Made by a program: the position numbers and the translations under genes
Notes under the pieces: generated by a model
What the model was told of the DNA's origin: nothing
Database searches by the model: none
The model's input: only the letters and a program-made list of their open reading frames with translations
Assembly (NCBI GenBank): GCA_021779435.1
Contig: JAJYAR010000112.1
Location: 1 to 7,722 of the forward strand
Direction: 5' to 3'
Length of the DNA: 7,722 bases
From: a bacterium
GTDB taxonomy: Bacteria; Verrucomicrobiota; Verrucomicrobiae; JAJYAR01
In this document: piece after piece, positions 5,511 to 7,722 of the stretch
Position numbering within the stretch: position 1 is the stretch's first letter
Layout of the letters: every line of letters starts with the position of its first letter

Positions 5511-5942
5511 ATGACCGTCGTACGATATGAACCATGGGCCCTGGTCAACCGCCTGCAGAAGGATATCGACCAGTTGTTTGGCGCGCCGATCGCGACCGCC
5601 GCGGATTCCGGCGCGTGGCTCCCGCCGGTGGACATCCACGAAGAGGCGAATCGCTACCTCCTCACCGTGGACTTGCCGGGGGTCGACCCAAAACAAGTCG
5701 TGATCACGTCCGAGCAGGGCGTCTTGACGATACGCGGGCACCGCAGCGAGACGGTGCGCGACAATGCTGCCGGGTACCGGCGCGTCGAGCGCGTCCAAGG
5801 CGAGTTCGAGCGGCGCTTCAGCCTGCCCGAGACTTCCGACGCGCAGGGCATCAAGGCCAAGGCGGCCAACGGCGTGCTGGAAATCACGATTCCGAAGCTC
5901 GCCCAGGTGCAGCCCCAACGGATAGCCGTCGAAGCGGCGTGA
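5511..5942 (+). CDS. hsp20: Hsp20 small heat-shock protein (alpha-crystallin family)
   Basis: A 143-residue ATP-independent cytoplasmic chaperone that holds unfolding proteins in a refoldable state. The N-terminal arm (about 1-35, with VRYEPWALVNRLQKDIDQLF) is followed by the alpha-crystallin domain (about 36-130): DIHEEANRYLLTVDLPGVDP, the loop strand and the signature NGVLEITIPK near residues 119-128. The C-terminal IAV (137-139) fits the IxI/V motif that docks into neighbouring subunits to build oligomers. Size and order are normal for a bacterial class A member. The start is supported by AAGGAGG 8 bases upstream. The gene stands alone, divergent from nrdJab and followed by hairpins, so it is probably monocistronic. 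Confidence 0.96.
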   Translation: MTVVRYEPWALVNRLQKDIDQLFGAPIATAADSGAWLPPVDIHEEANRYLLTVDLPGVDPKQVVITSEQGVLTIRGHRSETVRDNAAGYRRVERVQGEFERRFSLPETSDAQGIKAKAANGVLEITIPKLAQVQPQRIAVEAA

Positions 5943-5962
5943 GCAGGCTGCGGGCGCCTGCT
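5942..5962 (+). repeat. 7-bp hairpin at the hsp20 stop codon
   Basis: AGCAGGC (5942-5948) pairs with GCCTGCT (5956-5962) around 7 bases; the first arm begins with the last base of the TGA stop. No T-run follows, so it may protect the 3' end or assist termination rather than terminate alone. Confidence 0.4.
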
Positions 5963-6007
5963 GCCCGGCGGTTCCGTGTAAGATCGCCGGATCCCGCGGG
6001 GACACCG

Positions 6008-6045
6008 GGTCCCGGACGGCGCGTACGTCCGGGACCTTGGATTTT
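6008..6045 (+). terminator. Probable rho-independent terminator after hsp20
   Basis: GGTCCCGGACG (6008-6018) and CGTCCGGGACC (6026-6036) form a perfect 11-bp stem with a 7-base loop, followed by TTGGATTTT. The stem is very strong but the T-run is interrupted. It lies about 65 bases after the hsp20 stop and 70 bases before degQ, separating the two genes. No A-run precedes it, so it should act only on rightward transcription. Confidence 0.62.
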
Positions 6046-6112
6046 GGTCAACAACAGTGCGTTCAGGCGCGACGGCGGGCGGCCGCATCATGCCATACGG
6101 AGTGGATTGCGA

Positions 6113-7486
6113 ATGATGCGTCGTTTCAAGCTGGCGGCCCCGCTTCTGGCGGCGTTCGTCGCCGTTTCCATCGCCCATCCGGCGGGGGCATTGGCCGGTT
6201 CCTCCGCGCTCGACGCGACGCCGATGCCGTCGCTCGCCCCGATCGTCAAGCGCGTGTCGGCGGCCGTGGTCAACATCGCAACCCGCGGCACCATCAAGGA
6301 AAGCGCCGGGCAGCGCAACCCGCTGCTCGACGACCCGTTCTTTCGCCGCTTCTTCGACGCCCCGCCGAATGCGCAGCCGCGGCAGCGCCAGTTCCAGAGC
6401 GCCGGATCCGGCGTCATCATCGACGCCAAGAAAGGCTACATCGTCACTAATTATCACGTCGTCGAGAACGCGAACGAGATCACGGTCACCCTGCTGGACA
6501 ATCGAACCTTCAGCGCAAAGGTGGTCGGCACGGACGAGGGCTCCGACATCGCGCTGCTGCAGGCGAAGGAGCCTGACTTGGTCGCGATGCCCCTGGGGGA
6601 CTCATCGCGCCTTCAAGTTGGCGACTATGTGCTCGCGATCGGCAATCCCTTCGGACTGCAGCATACCGTGACATCCGGAATCGTCAGCGCACTGGGCCGG
6701 TCCGGCATCAACCCGGAAGGATATGAGGACTTCATCCAGACCGACGCGTCGATCAATCCAGGCAACTCGGGCGGCGCGCTGGTGAACCTGCGCGGGGAAC
6801 TCGTCGGCATCAACTCCGCGATCCTGTCGAGGAGCGGCGGAAACATCGGCATCGGCTTCGCCATCCCCGTCAACATGGTCAAGAACGTGATGGCGCAGTT
6901 GATCCGTTACGGTGAGGTCAAGCGCGGCGTGCTCGGGGTCAACATCTACGACGTCACGCCGGACATCGCCAAGGAGTTCGGCCTGCACGACATCAGCGGC
7001 GCCCTGGTCGCCGGCGTCGTGCAAGGCTCGGCCGCCGAACAGGCGGGCATAAAGACCGGCGACATCATCACGTCGATCAATGACACGCCGATGAAGAGCG
7101 CCGGCGAATTGCGCAACGCGATCGGCATGCTGCGCGTCGGTTCGAGCATCCGCATCGGCTTCCTGCGCGACGGCAAGGCGCGGCACCTGACAGCCCGGAT
7201 CGCGGAGCCCGCCGACGCCGACTTGGCCAATGCCGGGATCATCAACAAGGCGCTCGACGGCGCGGAACTCGCCGACGCGCCCGGCGGCGCCGGGATACTG
7301 GTCAAGGCGATCCAGGAGGGCAGCACGGCGGCGCAGTCCGGGCTGCGGCCGAACGACATGATCATCGGCGTCGGCCGCAACGCGCTCTCCAACACCAAGG
7401 CGCTGCGCGCCTTGGCCAAGGGCGCCAGTTTCCTGATGCTGAAGGTGCGGCGCGGCGCATCGACGCTCCTCATACCGGTACATTGA
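6113..7486 (+). CDS. degQ: Periplasmic serine endoprotease of the Do/DegQ (HtrA) family
   Basis: A 457-residue trypsin-like protease that degrades misfolded envelope proteins. A signal peptide (about 1-28, ending ALA-GS) directs export. The protease domain has the full triad: His115 in TNYHVV, Asp145 in GSDIALL and Ser219 in NPGNSGGAL. Two PDZ domains follow, about 271-360 and 375-457; the second contains GSTAAQSGLRPNDMI. There is no cysteine anywhere and the LA loop is short, which favours DegQ over Escherichia coli DegP, whose loop holds a disulfide. Start: ATG 6113 is directly followed by ATG 6116; GGAG at 6099-6102 lies 10 bases before the first. The same frame is open far upstream through hsp20, but the signal peptide fixes the true start. 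The next gene begins 4 bases after the stop, suggesting co-transcription. Confidence 0.95.
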   Translation: MMRRFKLAAPLLAAFVAVSIAHPAGALAGSSALDATPMPSLAPIVKRVSAAVVNIATRGTIKESAGQRNPLLDDPFFRRFFDAPPNAQPRQRQFQSAGSGVIIDAKKGYIVTNYHVVENANEITVTLLDNRTFSAKVVGTDEGSDIALLQAKEPDLVAMPLGDSSRLQVGDYVLAIGNPFGLQHTVTSGIVSALGRSGINPEGYEDFIQTDASINPGNSGGALVNLRGELVGINSAILSRSGGNIGIGFAIPVNMVKNVMAQLIRYGEVKRGVLGVNIYDVTPDIAKEFGLHDISGALVAGVVQGSAAEQAGIKTGDIITSINDTPMKSAGELRNAIGMLRVGSSIRIGFLRDGKARHLTARIAEPADADLANAGIINKALDGAELADAPGGAGILVKAIQEGSTAAQSGLRPNDMIIGVGRNALSNTKALRALAKGASFLMLKVRRGASTLLIPVH

Positions 7487-7490
7487 AATC

Positions 7491-7722
7491 ATGGCCAGCG
7501 CATCCGTCTGCATCCTTGGTGGAACGGGCTTCGTCGGCTCGAGGCTCGCGGCACGCCTGGTAAAGGCCGGACATCGGGTGGTCGTGCTGACGCGCGATCG
7601 TGAAATGCACAAGGATCTGCGCGTGGTCCCGGGACTGATCCTGCGCAACTGCGATGTGTACGACGAAGCCCAGCTCGCGGAGACCTTCCGCGGCCAGGAC
7701 GTCGTCGTCAACCTGATCGGCA
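7491..7722 (+). CDS. NAD(P)-binding Rossmann protein, complex I NDUFA9-like family (N-terminal part)
   Basis: The first 77 codons of a gene that runs off the right edge. It opens with the dinucleotide-binding motif CILGGTGFVGSRLA (glycines in GGTGFVG), then VVVLTRD at the end of the second strand where the cofactor ribose is bound, and reaches DVVVNLIG at the fourth strand. This pattern is typical of atypical short-chain dehydrogenases annotated as the complex I NDUFA9 subunit family, common in betaproteobacteria. Their exact role in bacteria is unclear; a link to quinone or respiratory complex function is only inferred from the mitochondrial homologue. The ATG lies 4 bases after the degQ stop with no clear ribosome binding site, so translation may depend on coupling with degQ. 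Confidence 0.82.
   Translation, partial: MASASVCILGGTGFVGSRLAARLVKAGHRVVVLTRDREMHKDLRVVPGLILRNCDVYDEAQLAETFRGQDVVVNLIG

Noticed and set aside
6031..6051. Sigma-E promoter for degQ (GGGACCTT ... GTCAA)
   Set aside because: The spacing is about 8 bases instead of about 16, and the first element is part of the terminator stem.
5534..6112. Extension of the degQ frame upstream into hsp20, giving a 650-residue protein
   Set aside because: The extension overlaps the well-supported hsp20 frame and would bury the DegQ signal peptide inside the protein.

Overview
This GC-rich window, typical of a Pseudomonadota and most likely a betaproteobacterium, carries eight protein genes, two of them cut by the window ends. 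The lineage guess rests on the style of the Hsp20 N-terminus, a split class II ribonucleotide reductase of the kind known in Pseudomonas aeruginosa, and a DegQ gene followed by a complex I NDUFA9-like gene. No rRNA, tRNA, CRISPR array or mobile element was found.

Layout. At the left edge, reading leftward, is the first part of a secreted protein that looks like a YkuD-type L,D-transpeptidase; its TATAAT element lies so close to the ATG that the mRNA may be leaderless. Diverging from it is a rightward pair, an SCO1/SenC lipoprotein (250-888) and a PCuAC copper chaperone (885-1337), coupled by an ATGA overlap. They converge on a leftward CtaG-type membrane protein (1334-2212), and the two stop codons overlap. 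These three proteins form a copper-delivery set for cytochrome c oxidase assembly, although no oxidase subunit is in the window.

The centre is a leftward operon, nrdJa (5116-2969) and nrdJb (2967-2263), a coenzyme-B12-dependent class II ribonucleotide reductase in two polypeptides. The barrel with the thiyl-radical cysteine is in NrdJa. The C-terminal cysteine module that should re-reduce the active site is a separate protein whose ATG lies one base after the NrdJa stop. ctaG follows 50 bp later on the same strand and may be co-transcribed.

The 394-bp divergent gap between nrdJa and hsp20 (5117-5510) is the most intriguing non-coding part. It holds a very AT-rich island (about 9% GC over 5281-5325), two 18-bp direct repeats 177 bp apart that each fit the invariant bases of the NrdR-box consensus, small hairpins, and a possible heat-shock promoter or a possible Shine-Dalgarno-masking helix just before hsp20.

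To the right are hsp20 (5511-5942), an 11-bp hairpin that probably ends its transcript, a periplasmic DegQ/HtrA protease (6113-7486), and the start of a Rossmann-fold NDUFA9-like protein (7491 to the window end). No wholly new multi-gene system was found. The best leads are the regulatory region of the reductase and heat-shock genes and the split reductase itself.
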